Assembly (NCBI GenBank): GCA_021163925.1 | Contig: JAGGTD010000063.1 | Span: 1-51,578 of the forward strand | DNA from: Nitrososphaerota archaeon | GTDB taxonomy: Archaea > Thermoproteota > Nitrososphaeria_A > Caldarchaeales > Wolframiiraptoraceae | Length of the DNA: 51,578 bases | Direction of reading: 5' to 3' | Shown here: one piece after another, positions 8,226 through 17,816 of the stretch | Position numbering within the stretch: the stretch's first letter is position 1 | How the letters are laid out: every line of letters starts with the position of its first letter | The notes under the pieces: model-generated | The model's input: the letters and a program-made list of their open reading frames with translations, nothing else | Database searches by the model: none | What the model was told of the DNA's origin: nothing | Made by a program: the position numbers and the translations under genes

Positions 8226-10031
8226 TCAGAAGTCCATCGCATTATAGATCTCCGGCGGTAGTCCCGGACACTGTTGGTCGAGATAGTGTTTGCTGAGCCT
8301 TATCTGAGCTTTTAGAAGCCTCTTCATCTCATTTAGGGAGAGGTAGGTTGTGGGTTTCAATTCTTTCAGCCTCTCATCCGGCAACCCCTCAACCCTCGCC
8401 GGCACCAGAACCTTCTCGCCCCAGATTGGATGGGGCTCATACTCGACCGCGCCCCTACATGCTTGTAGGATGAATAGCTCGGTCTCCTCTATAGACGGTG
8501 ATGTCCCGCCCACCGGGACTCTAACCCCGTTCTCGGTGTAGGAGAATATCGGCTCCGGGACCTCTACCTCCTCATCTCCAAGCCTCATCCTCCTCCACTC
8601 ATACTTCGCGATTATCCTCCCAGTCGTGTTGAATTGGTAGACGTCTATTGGATCTCCTTTCTCAGCTCTCTTCTTCAACATCTTATAGAATCTGATGACG
8701 TGGGCTGTTGAGCTCACCCCAATAGTGAATGGGAGACAGTATCTGCTCACAAACCTAACCTTGCCCGCTATCTCCTTAGATTGAGCTGGATGGCCGATCG
8801 TCCTACCATCAGCCAAGACCTTGGCCGCGAAGGCTGGGTCGACTATCTTAATCCAGGCATAGTCCGTGAAGTATCCCGGGGTTAGGAAGATCGCGGTATT
8901 CAATGGCCCACTAGACTCTATGTCTCCATTGAAGTATCCGGTGTCCTCTAGATAGAAGACTGATCGAGCATTCCTATTCTTCATCCCAAAGTATTGGTAG
9001 AGTCTTCCAGCTAAGGACGGATTTCCATTCTCATCGAACTCCGTGTTCTCGTGTAGGGCTCTGGGAGACATGGACGCCCTCCAAATAGCTATCTGAGCCT
9101 TTGTAACCCCCTCAGTCTTCGTCCAAGAACCCTTCTCAGATCCAATCACCCTATCCTCGAAGACGGCCACTATATCATCATTCTTTATCGCTTGGTCGCT
9201 GACATACTCCAATGGATCTATCCCAAACTTCTCCTGATAGATTTTGGCATTTTCCCGCTCCCAGACATACATCCCATGGGTTGACTTCCCAGAACCCGTC
9301 AACCCCCATATACACATCACAACCCTCTTCTTTGATCCATCCTTGCATTTGACCGTGAACTCCCTTAAGGCTGCATGCTCTCCAGTTCCGCCAACCCTAT
9401 ATGCGTGGAGGATCCAGTGGCTTAGGAAGGCCTTCTTGACCTCGCCTTGATACGATGAGCATGTGATTATCGTGTAGTTGTGGTTTGGGAATCTTAGAAC
9501 CTTTAGGAGTTCATCCTTCCCGGGGATCCTCGGGTTTCCGAGATAATGTGGGATGCAGAAGACCTCTACGTCGGGCTTCTCACTGGGCTTTCCCGGAAAG
9601 ACCAATTGACTCCACCTATATGCTATGTCTGGAAACTGTGGATCGCAGTATAGTCTACATCTCAGCTCGACCCTCGACCCGGGCTTTCCGACGATTCCAT
9701 CGACCTTGATCAAGGGTCCTTGGACTAGGATATGCTCTAAAACCCTGAGCATTAAGATCTTGTGCTCATACTTCAACTCGTCATCGCTGTTTATCACCAT
9801 GGTTCCGGACGCCGACCTGTGCCATATGTTTGAGGCCCATCCCCAAGCCCCATTCCTATATCGGACTCCATAGAGCTTCGCCCGCTCGAATAGGTCGCTT
9901 GGATTGTCTAGGATCGGCTTTATCCCACAGCTCTCCTTCAACCTAATTATACGCTTAAACGCCTCCTTAAACCCCTCGATAGTTATCTCATCGACCCTCG
10001 GAAGCACGGTCCCCGACTCCGCCCCAACCAC
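8226..10031 (-). CDS. ATP-dependent phosphoenolpyruvate carboxykinase, divergent
   Basis: GLTGSGKSTHGMY kinase loop, NTEFDENGNPSLAGR, FLTPGYFTDYAW and FNTTGRI. Confidence 0.75.
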   Translation of the reverse strand: MVGAESGTVLPRVDEITIEGFKEAFKRIIRLKESCGIKPILDNPSDLFERAKLYGVRYRNGAWGWASNIWHRSASGTMVINSDDELKYEHKILMLRVLEHILVQGPLIKVDGIVGKPGSRVELRCRLYCDPQFPDIAYRWSQLVFPGKPSEKPDVEVFCIPHYLGNPRIPGKDELLKVLRFPNHNYTIITCSSYQGEVKKAFLSHWILHAYRVGGTGEHAALREFTVKCKDGSKKRVVMCIWGLTGSGKSTHGMYVWERENAKIYQEKFGIDPLEYVSDQAIKNDDIVAVFEDRVIGSEKGSWTKTEGVTKAQIAIWRASMSPRALHENTEFDENGNPSLAGRLYQYFGMKNRNARSVFYLEDTGYFNGDIESSGPLNTAIFLTPGYFTDYAWIKIVDPAFAAKVLADGRTIGHPAQSKEIAGKVRFVSRYCLPFTIGVSSTAHVIRFYKMLKKRAEKGDPIDVYQFNTTGRIIAKYEWRRMRLGDEEVEVPEPIFSYTENGVRVPVGGTSPSIEETELFILQACRGAVEYEPHPIWGEKVLVPARVEGLPDERLKELKPTTYLSLNEMKRLLKAQIRLSKHYLDQQCPGLPPEIYNAMDF

Positions 10032-10072
10032 GGCATCAATCTGCTATACCTCCTAATATTAATTTTTTAGCC

Positions 10073-10081
10073 AGCTTATAT
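10073..10081 (-). promoter_or_regulatory. Putative TATA box for the PEPCK gene
   Basis: Minus-strand CCTATATAAGC upstream, followed by a GGAGGT SD-like element before the ORF. Confidence 0.4.
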
Positions 10082-10230
10082 AGGAGCGCCATGATTTTTT
10101 CGCATAAAAGCCATTTCCTTATCAAATTATAGATTTTCGCCATCATTATCTAAAACCTCGTTCTGGATACTTAGCATCTGTCTAAAGAGACATAGGCTCT
10201 CTCGACCTTGAAAATTTTTGGTTAAGGGTT

Positions 10231-10461
10231 TTAAGGCTCTTCATATTCATTCAACCTCTTCTTAGACTTCTTCGGGATGAGCCCATGCGCGGCCGTTGCG
10301 CCGAGACCGAGGCCAGCGATTGATAGGGCGTAAGAGAATAATGAGAGGAAGAGGCTGCTCGCAATGATCTTAATCACCATTAAGAAGGATAATATGAAGC
10401 CGACTAGGACGAATATGGCGCCGAGGGCTATCTCCAAGAAGATTTCATCTCTCTTGGACAT
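10231..10461 (-). CDS. Small membrane protein, unknown function
   Basis: 76-aa ORF with two hydrophobic segments, overlapping the start of the transporter operon end. Confidence 0.55.
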   Translation of the reverse strand: MSKRDEIFLEIALGAIFVLVGFILSFLMVIKIIASSLFLSLFSYALSIAGLGLGATAAHGLIPKKSKKRLNEYEEP

Positions 10462-11449
10462 AGAGCCAACAGCTCACGAAATGATCTTTTTCATACTCAA
10501 TTTCAGGAGGCTCTTTTTCATCGCATAATCCTTTGATCTTGTGGACGCATCTTGGATGGAATCTGCAACCCTTGGGTGGATCGATTAGGCTTGGAGGCTC
10601 TCCCGGGGGAAGCTCCCTGATGATGAATCTATTTCTAGCGTCTGGGTCTGGGATCGCGGCGAGGAGGGCTTTAGAATATGGGTGCAGGGGATTCTTAAGA
10701 AGCTCTTTCACCGGAGCTTTCTCCACGATCTTTCCAGCATACATAACGAATATCCATTCTGAGAAGTAGCGTGTTGTGGAGAGGTCGTGGGTGATGTAAA
10801 TTATGCTTATATCGTGTAGTTTTTGGAGCTTTTTGAGTAGTGTTAGTATCTCGATTCTGACCGATGCATCTAACATCGACACGGGTTCATCAGCAATTAT
10901 CAGCTTTGGGTTTAGGATCATCGCCCTCGCGATGACGACCCTTTGCTGCTGGCCCCCGCTCAGCATATGCGGATACTTGTTCAGGAAGTCCTCGACGGGC
11001 GTCAACCTCACCTCCGTTAGAGCTTTGTAAATTCTCTCACGCCTCTCTCTCTTATCCACCTTGTTTATGATCATCGGCTCTTCTAGAATTCGCTTGACGG
11101 TCATGAAGGGTGGTAGGGCTCCAAAGGGATCTTGCTGAACAAAGCCCGTCTGTCTTCGATACCATCTCATCAGCTTCTTATCAGAATTCACGATCTCCCT
11201 ACCATCGAATATTATCTTTCCGCTGGTAGGCTCTTCAAGTCCTAGGATCGTCCTGCCGAGCGTGGTCTTCCCGCATCCGCTTTCCCCAACGAGCGATATG
11301 GCTTCCCCTCTTCTTAGGTCGAAGCTCACGCCATCTAGGGCCTTGACATAGACGGTCTTCCCAAAGATGCCCTTTCTAATGGAATACCATTTTTTGAGAT
11401 CTCTCAAGGAGAGCAGTATCCTATCCTCCGCCATGCTATACCACCTCAC
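10445..11449 (-). CDS. Oligopeptide/dipeptide ABC transporter ATP-binding protein (DppF-type)
   Basis: GESGCGKTTLGR, LSGGQQQRVVIARAM, LIIADEPVS and C-terminal oligo_HPY-type cysteines. Confidence 0.95.
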   Translation of the reverse strand: MRWYSMAEDRILLSLRDLKKWYSIRKGIFGKTVYVKALDGVSFDLRRGEAISLVGESGCGKTTLGRTILGLEEPTSGKIIFDGREIVNSDKKLMRWYRRQTGFVQQDPFGALPPFMTVKRILEEPMIINKVDKRERRERIYKALTEVRLTPVEDFLNKYPHMLSGGQQQRVVIARAMILNPKLIIADEPVSMLDASVRIEILTLLKKLQKLHDISIIYITHDLSTTRYFSEWIFVMYAGKIVEKAPVKELLKNPLHPYSKALLAAIPDPDARNRFIIRELPPGEPPSLIDPPKGCRFHPRCVHKIKGLCDEKEPPEIEYEKDHFVSCWLYVQER

Positions 11450-12399
11450 CTAGCATAGAGCCAACACCTGACATAATTTCCATCTTTCAACGATACTAGA
11501 GGCGGTTCCTCCGAGCACTTCTCTGTTCTGAAAGGACATCTATCGGCGAATCTACACCCCTTCGGAGGATTTATCAAGCTCACTGGAGCGCCGGGGATAT
11601 ACTCTGGCTGCTTGTCCTCTCTTAGGGATGGAACGCTTGCCATGAGCTTCTGTGAGTATGGGTGGAGGGGGGATTTATAGAAGCTTTCCGCGTCGTTTAA
11701 CTCTACTATCTGCCCTCCATACATGACCGCCACCTTATCCGCGAGTTCGCTGGATATGCTCACGTCGTGGGTGATCAGTATGAATGTGAGATTAGACTCC
11801 CTCTTTATCCTCTTAAGCATGTTCATGATGCTGGCTTGAATTAAGACATCGAGCGCGGAGGTAGGTTCGTCCAATATCACTATCTCCGGATTCATTATCA
11901 ACGCCATGGCTATGATCACCCTCTGCCTCATCCCACCGCTTAATTCAAATGGGTATCTATCCATGAAGGCTTGGGGGATTCCGACGAGAGAGAACAATTC
12001 CCTAACTCTTTCGAGGGCTTCCTTCTTATCTATAGACTTGTGGATTAATAATGGTTCGGCGACCTGTTCACCTACTTTGATGACGGGGTTTAGCGAGTTT
12101 AATGCGGCTTGTGGAACCATGGAGATCCTTTGCCAGCGTATAGTCTTCCTAAACTCCTCATCGCTCAGCTCCATCAAGTCCGAGCCATCTAAATAGATAT
12201 GTCCCTTGAAGAGCTCGACGTTCCTCGGCAGAAGCCTCATCAAACACTTGGCCAACGAGCTTTTCCCGCAGCCTGATTCACCTATCAGCGCCAAACTCTC
12301 CGCCTTCTTTATGCTGAAGGATACGCCGTCAACCGCTTGAAGGGTGCCCATCCTTGTCCGGTAATACAGGTATAGGTCTTCTACTTTGAGGAAGCTCAT
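11446..12399 (-). CDS. Oligopeptide/dipeptide ABC transporter ATP-binding protein (DppD-type)
   Basis: GESGCGKSSLAK, LSGGMRQRVIIAMAL and PPKGCRFADRCPF. Confidence 0.95.
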   Translation of the reverse strand: MSFLKVEDLYLYYRTRMGTLQAVDGVSFSIKKAESLALIGESGCGKSSLAKCLMRLLPRNVELFKGHIYLDGSDLMELSDEEFRKTIRWQRISMVPQAALNSLNPVIKVGEQVAEPLLIHKSIDKKEALERVRELFSLVGIPQAFMDRYPFELSGGMRQRVIIAMALIMNPEIVILDEPTSALDVLIQASIMNMLKRIKRESNLTFILITHDVSISSELADKVAVMYGGQIVELNDAESFYKSPLHPYSQKLMASVPSLREDKQPEYIPGAPVSLINPPKGCRFADRCPFRTEKCSEEPPLVSLKDGNYVRCWLYAR

Positions 12400-13748
12400 A
12401 CCTCCTTCAACCTCGGGTTGAATATCTTGTCTAGGGAGAGGCCTAGGAGGGCGAATCCGAGAGCAGTTAAGATCAGTAGGAAGGATGGTTCAAGAACCCA
12501 ATAGAAGTATCCCTTATAGAGGGCACCCGCGGAGAATGCATCATCTATTATCTTACCCCACGTTGGGGCGACTGGGTCTCCAAGCCCAAGTATCGCCAGC
12601 GCGGCCTCAAGGAAGACGAAGTCGGGGACCGAGAGCACTAGAGATGGGATTATTGTGGGCAAGATCTTGGGGATTATGTAGAGGAAAATTATTCGCAGAC
12701 TGCTCGCCCCATAGGATCTCGCCGCGTCGATATAGGGGAATTCCTTCACTTGGAGGAATACGGCTCTATAGGTTTTAACCCCGGAGCCGAAGATGCTCAA
12801 CGCGACGATCACGAGGAGCATGGTCCATATATTAAGCTTATAGAATACGGCGATCATTATTAGAATTGGCAGGAATGGCAAGGTCATGTTTATCTCGGTG
12901 AGTCTCTGGAGGATGAAGTCGACGCGGCCTCCGAACCAAGCGCTCGTTGCCGCAATGATCATCTGCAGCACGGCTATGGAGAGGGCGGCGGTCATTCCGA
13001 AGGATAGTGCTATCGGCGTCCCCCATAGGAGCGCTATCATTAAATCTCTTCTGAGGTGATCGGTTCCCGCCATCCCATAGACCTTCCCATATACCACTAG
13101 CTTCACGTTTACATCGGAATCTTTCTCAAATAACATCCCCTCAATTGCCATGCGATACTTTCCTTTCAATGGGGAGACCGTTTCTTTCTTCAGAATAGAT
13201 TTATCCTCTTTTGCGAATAGCGCTATCTCGGTAGTTATTCCATACTCTGGTTCTTCTCCAAGCTTCTCCCGTATATGATTTATTAACGTCTTCGCCAGCT
13301 CTTCATCGTTTGAGATATAGTAGGCGCCTTTCTCGCTGAGCGTGAGATCTTTCAGTTTAAATTTTTCTCCATTCGGTTTCACCCAATAAACCGTTAACTG
13401 TGGGGGTGTGCTCGTGAATTTCGAAGAGTAGAATAGGTTTATCTCACTGGGGAAGTCATCGTACTCGTAGTTGAATGTAAGCTCCATTATCACCTTACTC
13501 ATAGTCTTTCCGAAGGGCACGACGATCTTCGTAACCCCTCTCTGCTTCTCAGCCGTATCCAAGATTATCGTCTCCGGAAGCTTCTTTGGCAGGAATAAAT
13601 TCATCCACGATGGAAGAGCATTTCGCGGATTATCGAGCCAGATCCCCTTCCCAGCCTGCCAGAGATATGTCGCCCGCTCATAGGGTATAGTGGTTATGGT
13701 GTAGATCGAGATTCCGACCAAGATGAGAAGGATTGCTATACCCGCCAC
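12396..13748 (-). CDS. Peptide ABC transporter permease (DppC-type) with large extracytoplasmic insert
   Basis: Permease core DAARSYGASSLRIIFLYIIPKILP; long soluble segment after TM1; GTG start. Confidence 0.85.
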   Translation of the reverse strand: MAGIAILLILVGISIYTITTIPYERATYLWQAGKGIWLDNPRNALPSWMNLFLPKKLPETIILDTAEKQRGVTKIVVPFGKTMSKVIMELTFNYEYDDFPSEINLFYSSKFTSTPPQLTVYWVKPNGEKFKLKDLTLSEKGAYYISNDEELAKTLINHIREKLGEEPEYGITTEIALFAKEDKSILKKETVSPLKGKYRMAIEGMLFEKDSDVNVKLVVYGKVYGMAGTDHLRRDLMIALLWGTPIALSFGMTAALSIAVLQMIIAATSAWFGGRVDFILQRLTEINMTLPFLPILIMIAVFYKLNIWTMLLVIVALSIFGSGVKTYRAVFLQVKEFPYIDAARSYGASSLRIIFLYIIPKILPTIIPSLVLSVPDFVFLEAALAILGLGDPVAPTWGKIIDDAFSAGALYKGYFYWVLEPSFLLILTALGFALLGLSLDKIFNPRLKEV

Positions 13749-13809
13749 TGCGGATTTATAGTGGAAGAGATCTTTGAGGAACTGCTTTGCACGGCGTGGG
13801 AGGCTCGCT

Positions 13810-14859
13810 TCACGTCACCCCCAATCTTACGCGTGGATCTACTATGGCATACACTATGTCGAGCACGAAGACGGTGATCGCCAGCAGGTAGGCGTAGATC
13901 ACCACCGATCCGATTATCACGGGGGAGTCGAGCATGATCGCGGCCATGTATAGGAGGGTTCCTAGCCCGGGCCAGTTGAATACCCTCTCGGTGATCACGG
14001 CTCCCATCCAAGAGCTTATGAGGGTGAGGGAGAGATCCGTTATTATTGGAGGCAGGGTCGGCTTCAAGATATATCGCCGCTCTATTATCCTCGGAGGAAG
14101 CCCCTTAGCCTCTGCCATCTCAACATAGTCCTCCTGCGAGAACATCAGGAAGAAGGTTCTACGTATATAGGTTTGTATGAAGGTGTATGCCACCAGCCAA
14201 GAGAGGACCGGCAGGATCATATGCTTTAAGACGCTTAGAGCGTAATGAAATGGATCTTTGGGCGGGGGCACGTCCACGAGCCCGCCATAGGGGAGGATGT
14301 GGAGGGTGGCTGCGAATATCAATATCAGGAATATCCCATAGAACCAGCCCGGTATGGATGAGAGGGGTGAGAGGGCGACTATGAGCTTATCGAGCTTGCT
14401 CCCATATTTTCTCGACGCATAGAGCCCGAGGGTGATCGAGATAAAGAAGAGAATTAGGTTTATGCTGGTGAATAGGAGAACTGTTGCGGGAAGTCTCTCT
14501 AGGATTATGTTTCGCACAAGCCTCGATCCAGTATCGCTCGTAAGGTATAGAGATCTCCCAAGATCGAGGGTTAGCGCCCTCACCAAGTATTGGTGGCTTC
14601 TAAATATGAAGGGAGCGTCTAGTCCGAGGCGCTTTATCTCCTGCTGGTAAAGTCCTTCGATCAATTCTGCCTTCTTGCTGGGGGGCAGGTTTTTGTACGC
14701 GGGATTTTGGTTTACTAATACGCCTATCCGGAAGCGGACCTCGCTCTTTATTATCTGATCCACATAACCGCCCATATTAGCTATGAGGATCGTTATATAG
14801 ACAGCCACAACTACGACCGCGAAGAGACATATCCCTCTCAGCGCGGCGTATCGTAGCAT
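13810..14859 (-). CDS. Peptide ABC transporter permease (DppB-type)
   Basis: DYVEMAEAKGLPPRIIERRYILKPTLPPIITDLSLTL and GAVITERVFNWPGLG. Confidence 0.9.
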   Translation of the reverse strand: MLRYAALRGICLFAVVVVAVYITILIANMGGYVDQIIKSEVRFRIGVLVNQNPAYKNLPPSKKAELIEGLYQQEIKRLGLDAPFIFRSHQYLVRALTLDLGRSLYLTSDTGSRLVRNIILERLPATVLLFTSINLILFFISITLGLYASRKYGSKLDKLIVALSPLSSIPGWFYGIFLILIFAATLHILPYGGLVDVPPPKDPFHYALSVLKHMILPVLSWLVAYTFIQTYIRRTFFLMFSQEDYVEMAEAKGLPPRIIERRYILKPTLPPIITDLSLTLISSWMGAVITERVFNWPGLGTLLYMAAIMLDSPVIIGSVVIYAYLLAITVFVLDIVYAIVDPRVRLGVT

Positions 14860-14992
14860 CCGCTTATGTTCGCGTTTCAGCGTGGTCTCACCCCGATTTT
14901 CTCCAAGCGACTCTATCCGTAATAAAAAGTCCTAGATCTCTGCAATAAAAATCTTCATCAAACTCTTAAATAAAAAGGGGAGTTTAGAAGGT

Positions 14993-17680
14993 CTACTTCT
15001 GCCTTCTCACTAGGGCTACTGCTGCGATCGCTATGGCTATTATGGAGATGACTATCGAGATTATCAGCATGGTGTTCAACGTCGAGATCTGGCCCTTCAG
15101 AGATCCGACATCCGCCTCGAGGGAGCTCACCGCATCCTTCAGAGGCTCTATACCCGCCTTCGCCCTCGCCTCAACCTCACCGAGCTTTCCACTGAGATAG
15201 TCCTCTAGGCCGAGCGCCGTGAAGGAGGTCTCTTTGATGACTGGGATGCTGACGAGCTTCGAGGTCACGGCTACGAGGAGCTTAGTCGAACCCGGTGGGA
15301 GCGCTGAGGTATCGGCTGCGCTGAGTCCGACAGACCACAATCCATCCTCGACCGCCTTCGCCGTGCCGACGGCCGTCACCCTGCCCTTGGCATCCACGAT
15401 TATGTATTTCACGGAATCAATATCGGAGATCTTATATGGCTCGCCCTTGAAGGTCACCTTGACGTTGAAGGCGGATCCTAGTCCAGAGATGACGTTGCTC
15501 GGGCCTTCGACCGCCACCTCAGGTATCTTAGGCTCCCCGAAGATCATCCATTTATCGGCGGTATCCGGATATTCCCTATTCGCCTTTATCGTGATTACGT
15601 GTGCGGTTGCGTCGACGCTCTCTAGGTAGAATGGGCCGTCTCCGATCCAGAAGTGCCCCTTCTCCTCATACCACTTCTTAAGGGCCTCATATCTGGCCAC
15701 AGCCTCGTCTTCCGTGATATACTTTCCAAGCACCTCCTTGTATGGTATATACTTCGTTGCTATGGCTTCGTCGAGCATCCTCTTCAGGGTGTCTAAGGTT
15801 GCTCCAGTTATGTAGTTCAGTCTCTCGACTCCGAGCTTATCGGCCTTGGCGGCTGTGAAGGCAGCTAGCCCCTTCTCCTCGGCGAGGAGACCTATCGTTA
15901 TCATGTGCCAAGGAGCCGGCCCATAATCTCCTTGTGGATAGAACCATGAAGCTACGTTGGCGGCTATCCACTCGGCGTCCGGGTAGACGTTATCGGTATA
16001 GAGTTCTAGGACGAGCGGTTTTTTGCTCACTATCTTGAATCCCTTGAAGTACTCCTTGAATGCCTTAAATGTCTCGAGGTAAGATTCGTCGAAGACCGCG
16101 CTGGCGTTGTCAGCCCTATCAAAGGTTATTATATAGTTGAATATGAAGTCGGCGAGCGAGATCTTCGTGCCATCATGCCACTTATGCTCGAATAGATCAT
16201 CTCTGAAGTGTAAGACCACCTTGGCCTTAGCCGTGAGACCATCTGGAGCGGTCAGTATCTTATGCTCCTTAGCATCCCAGCCATACCATGCGTCGGTTGG
16301 AACCTCTATCTTATCTACGAACTTGAGGGAGAGCCAGTCGAGCGTCTTGGTCACGGGGATTCCGCGCTTGACGTAGACCTCGGCCTTCACGACCTTTAGA
16401 GGCCAGTAGAGACCGGTGTATGGGTCGGGCATTAGCGGAGGATCATAGGTTGCTCGATAGATCATCGTGTCATAGACCCAGTCGCTTCCGCCGAGCGGGT
16501 TCCAGGGCTCGATCGGGATCTTAGCCTGCGTTACTATCTTCGCAGTTCCCCCAACCTTCCCCTCAAATCTCAGCGTATATGGCCAAAGCCTGGCGCCATA
16601 GAATCCTCCAGCCAGGTCATATGCTTGCTTAACCCCCTTCCTCGCAACCCATGCGGTGAGGCTATTCACAAGCCATACTCTGACCGAGTCCTTCATCGAT
16701 AGTTCAAGGGCCTTGGCCATGAGCTCATTCCTCTCTTCCCAAGATGCGTAATCCTTGGTCGCCAACCTCTTAGCGACCTCATCGAACTCTGGAGCAGGCT
16801 TATATGCCTGCCAGAGTGGGACGGGTATTCCTCGAGGCGTGTAGAAGAAGTCGAAGTTATCCGACTCATCTCTGGCTATAACCGTCGTCACCCATCCTCC
16901 AGTATAGATGTGCCACTTGCCCTCGGCTGGGTCTCCGAAAAGCCAGAGCGGGGCGGCCTCCTTGCTCGTCTTATACATCCTCTCTACTGTGAACCCGAGC
17001 TTCTCGAGCTGCGATGCAACATAGTCTCCTATCTCCTTCCTCTCATCCTCAACTCTTATGATGAACTTTATCGTGACAGGCTTGCCCTTATACTGCCACT
17101 TACCGTTAACTAGCTCGGCGCCGAGCTTCTTCATCTCCTCGGTGATGATCGCCTTAGCCTTCTCAAAGTTGTAGCTATACTTGAGTTCAAGCTTCTTCGC
17201 AACGTCTATGAGCCGTGCATAGTCTGGGAAGGACGGGGTTATGGCGAGGTATCTCGGGACGGCTAAGCCTCCGCAAAGCTCGTCTGCGATATACTTTCTA
17301 TCCACGAGATAGTTCATAGCCTCCCTTATCTTCGGGTCCCAAAATGGGTTCAGCTCTCCGGTTGCTGGGAACTCGGGTCCCACCGGGTTGAAGGTGAGTT
17401 CGTTATATGAGCCGTAGGACATCGCATACCAGAGATTTGGCGACGCCTTGACCTTCTTGAAGAGCTCTGGATCGGTTAGACCATAATAATATAGGTGTGC
17501 TTCTCCAGCCTCGAGCATACTGATGGCCGTGGCATCATCAGCCACCGAGGAAAAGACAACTTCGTCTACCCAAGGCCCTCTCGGCGCCTCCTGAGCGGCG
17601 GTCGGCAAACTCATCGTTGGGATTATCAGCATGAATGCTACAAGAATCGAAAGTACTAGGAGAAACCTTCCATTTTTCAT
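14993..17680 (-). CDS. Family 5 extracellular solute-binding protein with C-terminal coiled coil and TM anchor; lobes in permuted order
   Basis: Signal peptide; DPKIREAMNYLVDRKYI and HDGTKISLADFIFNY motifs in inverted order; C-terminal TM; adjacent to dpp-type genes. Confidence 0.9.
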   Translation of the reverse strand: MKNGRFLLVLSILVAFMLIIPTMSLPTAAQEAPRGPWVDEVVFSSVADDATAISMLEAGEAHLYYYGLTDPELFKKVKASPNLWYAMSYGSYNELTFNPVGPEFPATGELNPFWDPKIREAMNYLVDRKYIADELCGGLAVPRYLAITPSFPDYARLIDVAKKLELKYSYNFEKAKAIITEEMKKLGAELVNGKWQYKGKPVTIKFIIRVEDERKEIGDYVASQLEKLGFTVERMYKTSKEAAPLWLFGDPAEGKWHIYTGGWVTTVIARDESDNFDFFYTPRGIPVPLWQAYKPAPEFDEVAKRLATKDYASWEERNELMAKALELSMKDSVRVWLVNSLTAWVARKGVKQAYDLAGGFYGARLWPYTLRFEGKVGGTAKIVTQAKIPIEPWNPLGGSDWVYDTMIYRATYDPPLMPDPYTGLYWPLKVVKAEVYVKRGIPVTKTLDWLSLKFVDKIEVPTDAWYGWDAKEHKILTAPDGLTAKAKVVLHFRDDLFEHKWHDGTKISLADFIFNYIITFDRADNASAVFDESYLETFKAFKEYFKGFKIVSKKPLVLELYTDNVYPDAEWIAANVASWFYPQGDYGPAPWHMITIGLLAEEKGLAAFTAAKADKLGVERLNYITGATLDTLKRMLDEAIATKYIPYKEVLGKYITEDEAVARYEALKKWYEEKGHFWIGDGPFYLESVDATAHVITIKANREYPDTADKWMIFGEPKIPEVAVEGPSNVISGLGSAFNVKVTFKGEPYKISDIDSVKYIIVDAKGRVTAVGTAKAVEDGLWSVGLSAADTSALPPGSTKLLVAVTSKLVSIPVIKETSFTALGLEDYLSGKLGEVEARAKAGIEPLKDAVSSLEADVGSLKGQISTLNTMLIISIVISIIAIAIAAVALVRRQK

Positions 17681-17816
17681 ATCTTAACCCCCGAATTGTT
17701 ATTGTTTTTATGCAAGCTTCATTAAAAAGCTTTTTCCCGAGATACCCCGATTTCTCCCCAAATATCGTAAATGAAAGATCCTTCACAGAACATATGGAGA
17801 TGATCATGGGCGAGGT

